From: Bacillota bacterium
GTDB lineage: Bacteria; Bacillota; Clostridia; Christensenellales; Aristaeellaceae
Reading direction: 5' to 3'
DNA length: 44,141 bases
Assembly: GCA_023404715.1 (NCBI GenBank)
Contig: JAEYAR010000164.1
Coordinates: 1 to 44,141, forward strand
Shown: positions 14,902 to 24,540 of the stretch, one piece after another
How positions within the stretch are numbered: position 1 is the stretch's first letter
Layout of the letters: every line of letters begins with the position of its first letter
Program-made: the position numbers and the translations under genes
Notes under the pieces: model-generated
Database searches by the model: none
What the model was told of the DNA's origin: nothing
The model's input: the letters and a program-made list of their open reading frames with translations, nothing else

Positions 14902-15551
14902 TTTTTACGCCTCCCCGTCGCGACGGCGCCGTCTTCCATGGGCGCCTTGGCCGAGCCGGTCGTCATCCGCTCCAGCAGCTCGCCTACAAACTCCGCCAGA
15001 AGCACGGCCAGCAAGCCGGAAATGACGACGGCATCCAGCGCGCCCGCGCTGCCCAGGTGCAGCGTCTGGTCGATTCCATTTGCCCAGTTAACAGCGCCTA
15101 CGGCGATGTCCGCCAGCAGGACGCCGACCACGCCGGCAAAAAAAGCGGCGCGACGGGACCGGCCCAGCAGATAGGCGATGACGCCCGCCGCCAAGCCGTA
15201 CACGTAGTTGGGGTCGATGAACGTCTGAATCGGGTCTGCGGGCATAAAGCGGCCTAGGAGGTATACGGCCGCGCCCGTCAGCACGGCGGCCACGAGCGCG
15301 CGAACGCGCTCTTTGTTCGTCCCCGCGCGCACGAGCAGGTAGATACAGATCGCAAGCGGAATCAGCGCACCGCCGATGTTGAGCGTGACGCGCCCAAGCG
15401 GGATGTCCGGAAGCCATCCGCCAATAAAGATGGCTGCGACCATGAGCAGCGCCTGACGGTCCGTCAGGTACATGCGATCGAGCACGCGCTGACCTATGCC
15501 AAACAGGATGAGCAGCGCCAAGACGGTGAGAAGTACCATCCCTATAGACAT
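14898..15551 (-). CDS. DUF1614-like polytopic membrane protein
   Basis: 217 residues with about six or seven hydrophobic segments and a basic C-terminus (ending GRRKK). The pattern YLTDRQALLMVAAIFIGGWLPDIPL followed by NIGGALIPLAICIYLL resembles the DUF1614 family, membrane proteins of unknown function found in spore formers and often near spoIIP. The ATG at 15551 has GAGGTG five bases upstream. The overlap with spoIIP suggests it is expressed with, and may act alongside, the septal amidase. The function is inferred from context only. Confidence 0.75.
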   Translation of the reverse strand: MSIGMVLLTVLALLILFGIGQRVLDRMYLTDRQALLMVAAIFIGGWLPDIPLGRVTLNIGGALIPLAICIYLLVRAGTNKERVRALVAAVLTGAAVYLLGRFMPADPIQTFIDPNYVYGLAAGVIAYLLGRSRRAAFFAGVVGVLLADIAVGAVNWANGIDQTLHLGSAGALDAVVISGLLAVLLAEFVGELLERMTTGSAKAPMEDGAVATGRRKK

Positions 15552-15585
15552 GACTGCACCTCGTTTCGGGATTTATTGACGAATG

Positions 15586-15615
15586 TATTATGCGGGATCT
15601 GAAAGGAGATTATCC
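15586..15615 (-). promoter_or_regulatory. Possible sporulation sigma-factor promoter before DUF1614-spoIIP
   Basis: On the minus strand, GGATA (15615-15611) and CATAATA (15592-15586) are separated by 18 bases. This matches the Bacillus sigma-G pattern (GMATR, 18 bases, CATNMTA) at all but one position; GGATAAT with CATAATAC is a poorer sigma-E match. No good vegetative -35 box is present at the right distance from CATAAT. A 7-bp inverted repeat GAAAGGA/TCCTTTC (15601-15619) overlaps the -35 area and could be an operator or chance. Confidence 0.45.
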
Positions 15616-15647
15616 TTTCTGGACGGTATGAATCTTTAAAACCGAGA

Positions 15648-15676
15648 TTGCGGAAAAAAGGAAACTATGATAAAAT
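15648..15676 (+). promoter_or_regulatory. Promoter of the topoisomerase pair
   Basis: TTGCGG (15648-15653) and TAAAAT (15671-15676) are separated by 17 bases, giving a start near 15683, about 42 bases before the ATG at 15725. An upstream in-frame ATG at 15704 has no ribosome site. Confidence 0.55.
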
Positions 15677-15724
15677 AAGACTTTAGCGAAAGAGCTGTTT
15701 GGGATGAAACGGGAGGATTGTTCG

Positions 15725-17713
15725 ATGGCAAAGCAGTATAATGCCGGGATGCTGAAAGTGCTCGAAGGATTGGATGCGGTACGCATGCGTCCGGGCATGT
15801 ATATCGGTTCGACGGGCTCAAGAGGCCTTCACCACCTGGTTTGGGAGATCGTCGACAACGCGATCGACGAGGTATCCAACGGCTTTGCCAGCGAGATCAG
15901 GGTGGAACTGCACAAGGACGGCAGCGTCAGCGTCTACGACAACGGCCGCGGCGTGCCGGTGGATATCCACCCGCAGCTGGGCATTACAGGCGTCGAGATG
16001 GTCTATACCAAGCTGCACGCGGGCGGCAAATTTGACCACGAAAACTACGGCTATTCCGGGGGATTGCACGGCGTGGGCGCTTCTGTCGTCAACGCGCTCT
16101 CGAAGTGGATGATCGTCGACGTTTACATGAACTGGACGCATTATCGCATGGAATTTCGCAGCGAATACGACCCGAAAGAGGGCAAGGTGACGGCCGGGCG
16201 GCCGGTCGGGGAACTGCAGCGAATCGGCAATACCCGGAAAAAGGGCACGTGCGTGACGTTCATGCCGGACGACTCCATCTTCGAGGAGACCGTTTTCAAC
16301 GGGGACGTCGTGCGCCGCCGCCTGCGCGAGCTGGCCTATTTAAACAAAGGCATGCGCGTCGTATACGTAGACGAGCGCGTCAAAGAGCCCGAGGAGCGCG
16401 AGCATGTCTTTCAGTTCGACGGCGGCCTCGTCGACTACGTGCAATTTCTGGGCAAGGATAAGACGCCCCTTTTCGAGCAGGTGGTCTTCTTCGAAGGAAC
16501 GAAAGACGACGTGATCGCGCGCGTCGCCTTTCAATACAGCGACAGCTATACGGACAACGTCTTTTCATACGTCAACAACATCCCTACTGCCGAGGGCGGC
16601 ACGCACGAGATCGGCTTCAAGGCCGCCTATACCAAGGCGTTCAACGACTATGCGCGCAAAATCGGCGCGCTGAAGGAAAAGGACAATAACCTCGCGGGCG
16701 AGGACTTTCGCGAGGGGCTGACGGCCGTGCTCTCCTGCTCGGTGCGCAATCCGCAGTTCGAGGGGCAGACCAAGGGGCGTCTGGGCAATACCGAGGTGCG
16801 CCCGGCCGTCGAGGCCGTCGTAACGGAGAAGCTGACGGCGTTTTTAGAGGACCTGAAGAATCAGGACCTGTGCCAGAAGATCGTCGAGAAGGCGATTCGC
16901 GCGGCCAAGGTGCGCGAAGCCTCGCGCAAGGCGCGCGAGGTGGCGCGCGCGAAAAATCAGCTGGACGCCGCGCCGCTCGTGGGCAAGCTCTCCAGCTGCA
17001 CGGGGCGGCGGGCCGAGGACAACGAGCTTTTCATCGTCGAGGGCGATTCTGCCGGCGGCTCGGCCAAGCAGGGCCGCGACCGGCGCTTTCAGGCCATCCT
17101 TCCGCTGCGCGGCAAGCCGCTCAACGCGGAGAAAAAGCGCATCGATCAGGTGCTGGCCAACGACGAGTTCCGCTCGATCATCACGGCCTTGGGTACGGGG
17201 ATCGACGAGGATTTTACGCTCGCGCCCCTCAAGTACCATAAGGTCATCATCCTGTCCGACGCGGACCAGGACGGCGCGCATATACGCGCAATCCTGCTCA
17301 CGTTCTTTTACCGCTATATGCGCGCGCTCGTCACCGAAGGTCATGTCTACATCGGCATGCCCCCGCTTTACCGCGTACAGCGCGGCAAGGATATGCAGTA
17401 CGCCTACGACGACAAGGAGCTCCGGCGTTTGACCAAGGGAGCGGGCAGGGGCTATACGATCCAGCGCTACAAGGGGCTGGGCGAGATGGATCCGGAACAG
17501 CTTTGGGAGACGACGATGAACCCGCAGCATCGCAAGCTCATGCAGGTCACCATCGAGGATGCAGCGGAGGCGGAGCGCATGGTGACCATTCTGATGGGCG
17601 ATAAGGTAGAGCCGCGGCGCGATTACATCAGCGCGAACGCGAACTTCAATAAGGTGGATACATTCTTGGAGCACGAGGGGGAGGGCGTAAGACATGGGCA
17701 GGAAAAGGGATGA
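15725..17713 (+). CDS. parE: Type IIA DNA topoisomerase, ATPase subunit (ParE/GyrB-like)
   Basis: 662 residues; ATP-driven half of a type IIA topoisomerase. GHKL ATPase motifs are EIVDNAIDE (N-box), DNGRGVPVDIHP and GGLHGVGASVVNALS. The TOPRIM domain has EGDSAGGSAKQGRDR with the catalytic Glu and DADQDGAH for magnesium, where the usual sequence is DADVDGSH. PLRGKPLN and QRYKGLGEMDPEQLWETTM are conserved. The ATG at 15725 has GGGAGGA upstream. It overlaps the A subunit by 20 bases. The pairing, and the absence of dnaA/dnaN/recF nearby, suggest topoisomerase IV or a second gyrase pair; many internal motifs look GyrB-like, so the parE name is provisional. Confidence 0.85.
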   Translation: MAKQYNAGMLKVLEGLDAVRMRPGMYIGSTGSRGLHHLVWEIVDNAIDEVSNGFASEIRVELHKDGSVSVYDNGRGVPVDIHPQLGITGVEMVYTKLHAGGKFDHENYGYSGGLHGVGASVVNALSKWMIVDVYMNWTHYRMEFRSEYDPKEGKVTAGRPVGELQRIGNTRKKGTCVTFMPDDSIFEETVFNGDVVRRRLRELAYLNKGMRVVYVDERVKEPEEREHVFQFDGGLVDYVQFLGKDKTPLFEQVVFFEGTKDDVIARVAFQYSDSYTDNVFSYVNNIPTAEGGTHEIGFKAAYTKAFNDYARKIGALKEKDNNLAGEDFREGLTAVLSCSVRNPQFEGQTKGRLGNTEVRPAVEAVVTEKLTAFLEDLKNQDLCQKIVEKAIRAAKVREASRKAREVARAKNQLDAAPLVGKLSSCTGRRAEDNELFIVEGDSAGGSAKQGRDRRFQAILPLRGKPLNAEKKRIDQVLANDEFRSIITALGTGIDEDFTLAPLKYHKVIILSDADQDGAHIRAILLTFFYRYMRALVTEGHVYIGMPPLYRVQRGKDMQYAYDDKELRRLTKGAGRGYTIQRYKGLGEMDPEQLWETTMNPQHRKLMQVTIEDAAEAERMVTILMGDKVEPRRDYISANANFNKVDTFLEHEGEGVRHGQEKG

Positions 17714-20147
17714 GGGGCCGCAGCTGCCGGTCGCGCAAAGCATCGTTCAGGCGCCGATGGAAGAGGTTATGCATCAGTCCATGATCCCCTATGCGGAGCA
17801 CGTCATCTTGGAGCGCGCGCTCCCGCGCGTGGAGGATGGGCTCAAACCCGTTCAGCGCCGCATTCTCTTTACGATGAACGAGCTGGGCATGACGCCGGAC
17901 AAGCCGCACCGCAAGTGCGCGCGCATCGTCGGCGACTGCCTGGGTAAATACCATCCACATGGCGACACCTCAGTGTACGACGCGATGGTGCGTATGGCGC
18001 AGCCCTATAGCCTGCGCGGCCTGCTGGTCGACGGGCACGGCAACTTCGGCTCGATCGACGGCGACAGCGCCGCCGCGATGCGCTATACCGAAGCGCGCAT
18101 GGCGCCGCTCGCGCTGGAAATGCTGCGGGATATCGATAAAGATACGGTCTCCTTCAGCTTTAACTTCGACGATACCCTCAAGGAGCCCGACATGCTGCCC
18201 GCGCGATACCCGAATTTGCTGGTCAACGGGGCTTCGGGCATCGCGGTGGGCCTGGCGACCAACATCCCGCCACACAACCTGCGCGAATCCATCGATGCGG
18301 TGATCGCACAGATGGAAAACCCCAAAATCACCCTGGATGAGCTGATGGAGATTTTGCCCGCGCCGGACTTTCCTACAGGCGGCTACCTGCTGGGTACGCC
18401 CGAGCTGCGCCGCGCCTACGAATGCGGGCGTGCCAAGCTCACGGTTCGCTCGCGCGTTCATGTCGAGGATGGCCCCTCAGGCCGCAAGCTGCTCGTGATC
18501 ACGCAGGTGCCCTACCAGGTGCCCAAAGCCGCGATGCTGGAAAAGATCCTGCGCCTGAGCGAGGAGCGCAAGGCGCAGCTGGGCGGCATCCACGACATTC
18601 GCGATGAATCGGACCGCACCGGTCTTCGCGCCGTCATCGAGCTCAAGCGCGATGTCGATCCAGATAAGATCTTGGCAGTGCTCTACAAGTATTCCGATTT
18701 GCAAGTCACGTTCGGCGTGAACATGGTCGCCATCGCCAACGGCAAACCCAAGCAAATGGGGCTGCAGGAGATCATCCGCTACTACATCGAGCACCAAAAG
18801 AGCGTGGTCACCCGTCGAACGCGCTATGAACTCTCTCAGGCGAAAGCGAGAGAGCATATCTTGCAGGGGCTGATGATCGCGGTCGACAATCTGGACGAAG
18901 TCATCGCGCTCATCCGCAGGAGCAAGAACGCAAAGGAGGCGAAAGAGGGCCTGATGGTCCGCTTTGCGCTCACGGAAGTGCAGGCGCAGGCGATTTTGGA
19001 TCTACGCCTTCAGCGCCTGACCGGGCTGGAAATCCTGACGCTGCGCAAGGAGTACGAAGAGGTACTGCGCCTGATCGACCGATTGGAGGGGATTTTAAAG
19101 AGCGAAAAAAAGCTGCTGGGCGTCATCAAAAAGGAAATGCTCGAGATCAGGGATCGTTTCGGCGACGAGCGCCGCACGCAGATCATCAGCGACGACTCGG
19201 GTTCGCTCGTCGAAGCGGACGACCGGCCGGAGCCGGAGGAGACCGTCTTTATGCTCACGCGCGGCGGCCAAGCGCGCCGCATGACGCCCAAGGCCTTTGA
19301 AAAGACGGAATTCAAGACGCCGGACGATCAGCCGCGCTATCTCATGCGAATCAAGACCGATCATACGCTCTATTTCTTTACCGATGCGGGCAACTGCTAT
19401 CCGGTTCCCATTACGTCCGTCCCGGACATCGCCCGCCCGAAGGACCGCGGGCTCACGCTGGGCGGCCTGCTCATGGGCCTTGAGGAGAAGGAGCAACCCG
19501 TACAGGTGCTAGCGGTCCCCGCGGGCGGGCTGGACCAGACGGGCGACTTGCTCTTTGTGACCCGCATGGGCATGATCAAACGCTCCAAAGCCGCGGATTA
19601 TGCGGTGCGCAAGGCGAAGTTTGCCGCCCTCAACCTCAAGGAGGGCGACGCGCTGCAGGCGATGCACGTGCTGTCGGATGAGCCGAACATAATCCTCCTC
19701 TCGAAAAACGCGATGTCCATCCAGTTCGTCCTGTCCAGCGTGCCGGTCACCGGGCGCACGACGGCGGGCGTGAGGGCGATGGCGATCGAGCGCGGCGATG
19801 CGGTCCTTTGGTCCGCGCCGGTCTATCCGGAGGGCGAAATCATCATATTCAGCGACCGCGGATATGCCAAACGCGTTCTCGCGCTGGATTTTGACATTCA
19901 AAACCGCAACGGCAAGGGGCTGCGCGCCTTTACCTTCAACAAAAACGCCTCGAACGGTACGCAGGTGGCCGGCGCCCTGTACGTGCGCGAGCCGTACGAC
20001 TTCACCGTCTACCAGCAGGGCGGCATCGAATCGACCATGAATACCGACGCCGTCATGATCGAACCACGCGCATCCAAGGGGCGCCCCTACGTCATGGCGC
20101 TGATGGACGACGTCGTCGTCGATGTGAAAGCAAAAATTCAGGAATAA
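17694..20147 (+). CDS. parC: Type IIA DNA topoisomerase, cleavage subunit (ParC/GyrA-like)
   Basis: 817 residues; DNA breakage-reunion subunit. The winged helix has the active-site Tyr131 in AAMRYTEARM. The quinolone-determining region HPHGDTSVYD has Thr92 at the position of Escherichia coli GyrA Ser83 and Asp96 at Asp87. A coiled-coil segment with LTEVQAQAILDLRLQRLTGLE follows, then a beta-pinwheel from about residue 510. The first blade has no GyrA box, but QNRNGKG at 736-742 resembles the QRRGGKG consensus at five of seven positions in a late blade. Whether the enzyme supercoils or decatenates is therefore open. Translation is coupled to the B subunit. Confidence 0.85.
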   Translation: MGRKRDEGPQLPVAQSIVQAPMEEVMHQSMIPYAEHVILERALPRVEDGLKPVQRRILFTMNELGMTPDKPHRKCARIVGDCLGKYHPHGDTSVYDAMVRMAQPYSLRGLLVDGHGNFGSIDGDSAAAMRYTEARMAPLALEMLRDIDKDTVSFSFNFDDTLKEPDMLPARYPNLLVNGASGIAVGLATNIPPHNLRESIDAVIAQMENPKITLDELMEILPAPDFPTGGYLLGTPELRRAYECGRAKLTVRSRVHVEDGPSGRKLLVITQVPYQVPKAAMLEKILRLSEERKAQLGGIHDIRDESDRTGLRAVIELKRDVDPDKILAVLYKYSDLQVTFGVNMVAIANGKPKQMGLQEIIRYYIEHQKSVVTRRTRYELSQAKAREHILQGLMIAVDNLDEVIALIRRSKNAKEAKEGLMVRFALTEVQAQAILDLRLQRLTGLEILTLRKEYEEVLRLIDRLEGILKSEKKLLGVIKKEMLEIRDRFGDERRTQIISDDSGSLVEADDRPEPEETVFMLTRGGQARRMTPKAFEKTEFKTPDDQPRYLMRIKTDHTLYFFTDAGNCYPVPITSVPDIARPKDRGLTLGGLLMGLEEKEQPVQVLAVPAGGLDQTGDLLFVTRMGMIKRSKAADYAVRKAKFAALNLKEGDALQAMHVLSDEPNIILLSKNAMSIQFVLSSVPVTGRTTAGVRAMAIERGDAVLWSAPVYPEGEIIIFSDRGYAKRVLALDFDIQNRNGKGLRAFTFNKNASNGTQVAGALYVREPYDFTVYQQGGIESTMNTDAVMIEPRASKGRPYVMALMDDVVVDVKAKIQE

Positions 20148-20150
20148 AAA

Positions 20151-20239
20151 GCATACATTTTCCGTTTTAAAGCGTCATATAATAGCAGTGGGCTGCAGCA
20201 CGAGGTCATCGCCGCCGCATCCATCCGTTCTAATGCGGC
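20151..20239 (+). promoter_or_regulatory. Promoter region and leader hairpin of the PdaB-type deacetylase
   Basis: CATATAAT (20176-20183) contains a perfect vegetative TATAAT, but no good -35 box lies 16-18 bases upstream. It also matches the sporulation sigma-E -10 consensus CATACAHT at seven of eight positions, with a partial -35 match (ACATTTT) 14 bases upstream. In the leader, GCCGCAT (20214-20220) pairs with ATGCGGC (20233-20239). The sigma-E reading is an inference. Confidence 0.45.
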
Positions 20240-20286
20240 CTGCCCGGTCATACAGATGGGGCAGAGCAAAAACGGAGGCGATGCAC

Positions 20287-21075
20287 ATGGCGGAAAAAAA
20301 GACCCATCCTGGAAGATTGCAGCGCATTGCATTGGTCGCATGCTTAGCCGCGGTGTCCTTTGTTTATTCAGGCATGACGGGCTCAGGTGATGTCATGACA
20401 GCGGCGGCAAAGCGGGAATTGCCGGTTTACAACGTCGATACGCAGGAAAAGGTGCTTTCTATCAGCTTTGATGCTGCCTGGGGCAGCGCGCATACCGAAA
20501 AAATACTGGACATCCTGGATGAGTACGACGTGCGCACGACGTTCTTCCTCGTGGGCTTCTGGTCTGAAAAGTACCCGGAGCTCGTGCAGGAGATCGTGCT
20601 CCGCGGGCACGAGATCGGAAATCACAGCGCTACGCATCCGCATATGTCCAAGCTATCCGAGGCGCAGATCAAAGAAGAACTGAAGAAGGCAAGCGATTTG
20701 GTGGAGCATATCACCGGAAAGCCCACAACGCTCTTTCGTCCGCCTTATGGCGAATACAACGACGCCGTCGTGCGCGTGAGCCGTGATGAAGGCTACGAGT
20801 GCGTACAGTGGAACGTGGATTCGCTGGACTGGAAGAATCGCGGCGTAGACGACATGATCAAGCAATGTACAAAGAGCATCCACCCGGGAGATATCGTGCT
20901 GTTCCACAACGACTCCAAATACATCGTGGAGGCGCTGCCCACCATCCTCAAAACGTACACGGAGGCTGGGTACAAGATCATCCCCATCTCGGAGCTCTTG
21001 CTGAAAGGTGAGACGTGGATCGATCATCAGGGAACGCAGCACCTGCAAACCGCTGCGCCGCAAGCGAAACCATAA
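20287..21075 (+). CDS. Polysaccharide deacetylase, PdaB/NodB type
   Basis: 262 residues. NodB-fold carbohydrate esterase family 4 protein, probably removing acetyl groups from peptidoglycan outside the membrane; PdaB-type members act in spore formation. It has an N-terminal membrane anchor or signal (about 13-30, RIALVACLAAVSFVYSG). Motif 1 is SFDAAWG, where classic enzymes have TFDDG, so the second Asp is Ala, as is usual in PdaB-like proteins. Motif 2 is HSATHPHM, motif 3 RPPYGEYN, then SLDWKNRG and VLFHN. Of two close ATGs, the one at 20287 is chosen because GGAGG (20274-20278) is eight bases away; the one at 20281 is only two bases away. Confidence 0.88.
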   Translation: MAEKKTHPGRLQRIALVACLAAVSFVYSGMTGSGDVMTAAAKRELPVYNVDTQEKVLSISFDAAWGSAHTEKILDILDEYDVRTTFFLVGFWSEKYPELVQEIVLRGHEIGNHSATHPHMSKLSEAQIKEELKKASDLVEHITGKPTTLFRPPYGEYNDAVVRVSRDEGYECVQWNVDSLDWKNRGVDDMIKQCTKSIHPGDIVLFHNDSKYIVEALPTILKTYTEAGYKIIPISELLLKGETWIDHQGTQHLQTAAPQAKP

Positions 21076-21086
21076 GGGGTGATACG

Positions 21087-21755
21087 ATGGAGAACATGGT
21101 CAATACACTGCGCCTGACCGGGCAGATCGTCGACACGCCGCAGGTCGGACATGAGGCATTCGGCGAAAAGTTCTACTACCTGACGTTTGGCGTGCCGAGA
21201 TTATCCGGCACGCAGGATCTGCTGCCCGTCACGATCTCGGAGCGACTGCTCGAGGAAGGCGAGCTCACGCAGGGCGCGACGCTTTCCATTGAGGGGCAAG
21301 TGCGCTCCTACAACAAGATTATCGAGGGCGCCGGAAGGCTGCTCATCACGGCGTTTGCGCAAAAGCTCCTTCCCGTCGACGAAAAGGAGAACCCCAATCA
21401 GGTTCACCTGACGGGAACGCTGTGCAAGATGCCCGCTTACCGCACGACGCCGTTTGGGCGGGAGATTGCGGACCTCATGCTGGCCGTCAACAGGGCGTAC
21501 GGCAAGAGCGATTACATTCCCTGCATTACCTGGGGACGCAGCGCGCGTTTTGCTTCCCGGCTCAAGGTGGGCGATCACATCCGTTTGAGCGGGCGGCTGC
21601 AGAGCCGGACCTATCAAAAACAGCTGTCCGACGGCACGGTGACCGAAAAGACGGCGTATGAGGTCTCGGTCGGCCATCTGGAGGTCGTCTCCGAGGAGGC
21701 GCTGCATCCGGCCGTGCCGCTGGAGCACGAAAAGGCGATTTCGGAGCAAGCCTAA
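21087..21755 (+). CDS. Tandem OB-fold protein, SSB-like
   Basis: 222 residues. Two repeats each look like a single-stranded DNA-binding (SSB) OB fold: residues 5-95 (NTLRLTGQIVDTPQ...GATLSIEGQVRSYNK) and residues 105-200 (NQVHLTGTLCKMPAYRTTPFGREIADLMLAVNR...YIPCITWGRSARFASRLKVGDHIRLSGRLQSR). The second repeat is the closer match to SSB. There is no acidic DDIPF-type tail for partner binding, so it is unlikely to be the main replicative SSB. It starts 11 bases after the deacetylase stop, with AAGGGGTGA as ribosome site. Single-stranded DNA binding is inferred from the fold. Confidence 0.8.
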   Translation: MENMVNTLRLTGQIVDTPQVGHEAFGEKFYYLTFGVPRLSGTQDLLPVTISERLLEEGELTQGATLSIEGQVRSYNKIIEGAGRLLITAFAQKLLPVDEKENPNQVHLTGTLCKMPAYRTTPFGREIADLMLAVNRAYGKSDYIPCITWGRSARFASRLKVGDHIRLSGRLQSRTYQKQLSDGTVTEKTAYEVSVGHLEVVSEEALHPAVPLEHEKAISEQA

Positions 21756-21780
21756 ACTTTTGCGCAAGACCCCATTCTTT

Positions 21781-21806
21781 GCCCGCAGGCGCGGGCATCT
21801 TTTTTG
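21781..21806 (+). terminator. Intrinsic terminator after the SSB-like gene
   Basis: GCCCGC (21781-21786) pairs with GCGGGC (21791-21796) around AGGC, followed by ATC and a run of six T residues, and a second T run a base later. Confidence 0.85.
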
Positions 21807-21887
21807 TTTTCATTTATCTGAGACGGCGGGTTTTCAATCGCGCGATTTAATACGGTGAATTGTAATCTTTTTTTATGGGCAGATTTA

Positions 21888-21896
21888 TGGTATAAT
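21888..21896 (+). promoter_or_regulatory. Extended -10 promoter of the yerC-pcrA-ligA operon
   Basis: TGGTATAAT (21888-21896) is a perfect TATAAT preceded by the TG of an extended -10 element. The -35 region is a T run without a good match, which fits extended -10 promoters. Confidence 0.6.
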
Positions 21897-21965
21897 ATAT
21901 CGTAAGTAGGGGCTTTCGGCCCTTTATAAACCGTCGACATACGAAGAAGCATGGAGGGCCGCGCT

Positions 21966-22259
21966 TTGTTTGAATCAAAAATTAAAAACGCCCAAACCGA
22001 TTTGCTGGTAAAGGCGATCCTTTCCCTCAAGACGCAAGAGGAGTGCTACCGCCTTTTTGACGACTTATGCACCATCCACGAGGTACAGGCGTTGGCCCAA
22101 CGCATCGAGGTCGCGCGACTCTTGCGCGAGCGCATCACCTATCACGACATCGCCGAGCGCACAGGCGCCAGCACGGCGACCATCAGCCGCGTCAACCGCT
22201 GCCTCACCTATGGCGCAAACGGCTATAATACGGTGCTCGACCGTATGGAGAAGGAGTAA
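21966..22259 (+). CDS. YerC/YecD family TrpR-related DNA-binding protein
   Basis: 97 residues. Small helical regulator of the YerC family, related to the Trp repressor by its helix-turn-helix: QRIEVARLLRERITYHDIAERTGASTATISRVNRCL. The best start is TTG at 21966, with GGAGGG at 21953-21958 seven bases upstream; translated as Met it gives MFESKIKNAQTDLL, which fits the family's N-terminus. The ATG at 21951 would put the ribosome site inside the gene. The family's regulatory target is not established. It is followed after two bases by pcrA; yerC and pcrA are also neighbours in Bacillus. Confidence 0.9.
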   Translation: MFESKIKNAQTDLLVKAILSLKTQEECYRLFDDLCTIHEVQALAQRIEVARLLRERITYHDIAERTGASTATISRVNRCLTYGANGYNTVLDRMEKE

Positions 22260-22261
22260 TC

Positions 22262-24538
<2,277 letters not shown>

Positions 24539-24540
24539 AC

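Noticed and set aside
15601..15619. GAAAGGA/TCCTTTC repeat read as a terminator
   Set aside because: Only seven A/T-rich base pairs with no T run, and it lies in a divergent promoter region where no gene ends.
16844..17743. 299-codon open frame opposite the topoisomerase B subunit
   Set aside because: Antisense shadow of conserved TOPRIM coding sequence, with no ribosome site or family resemblance.
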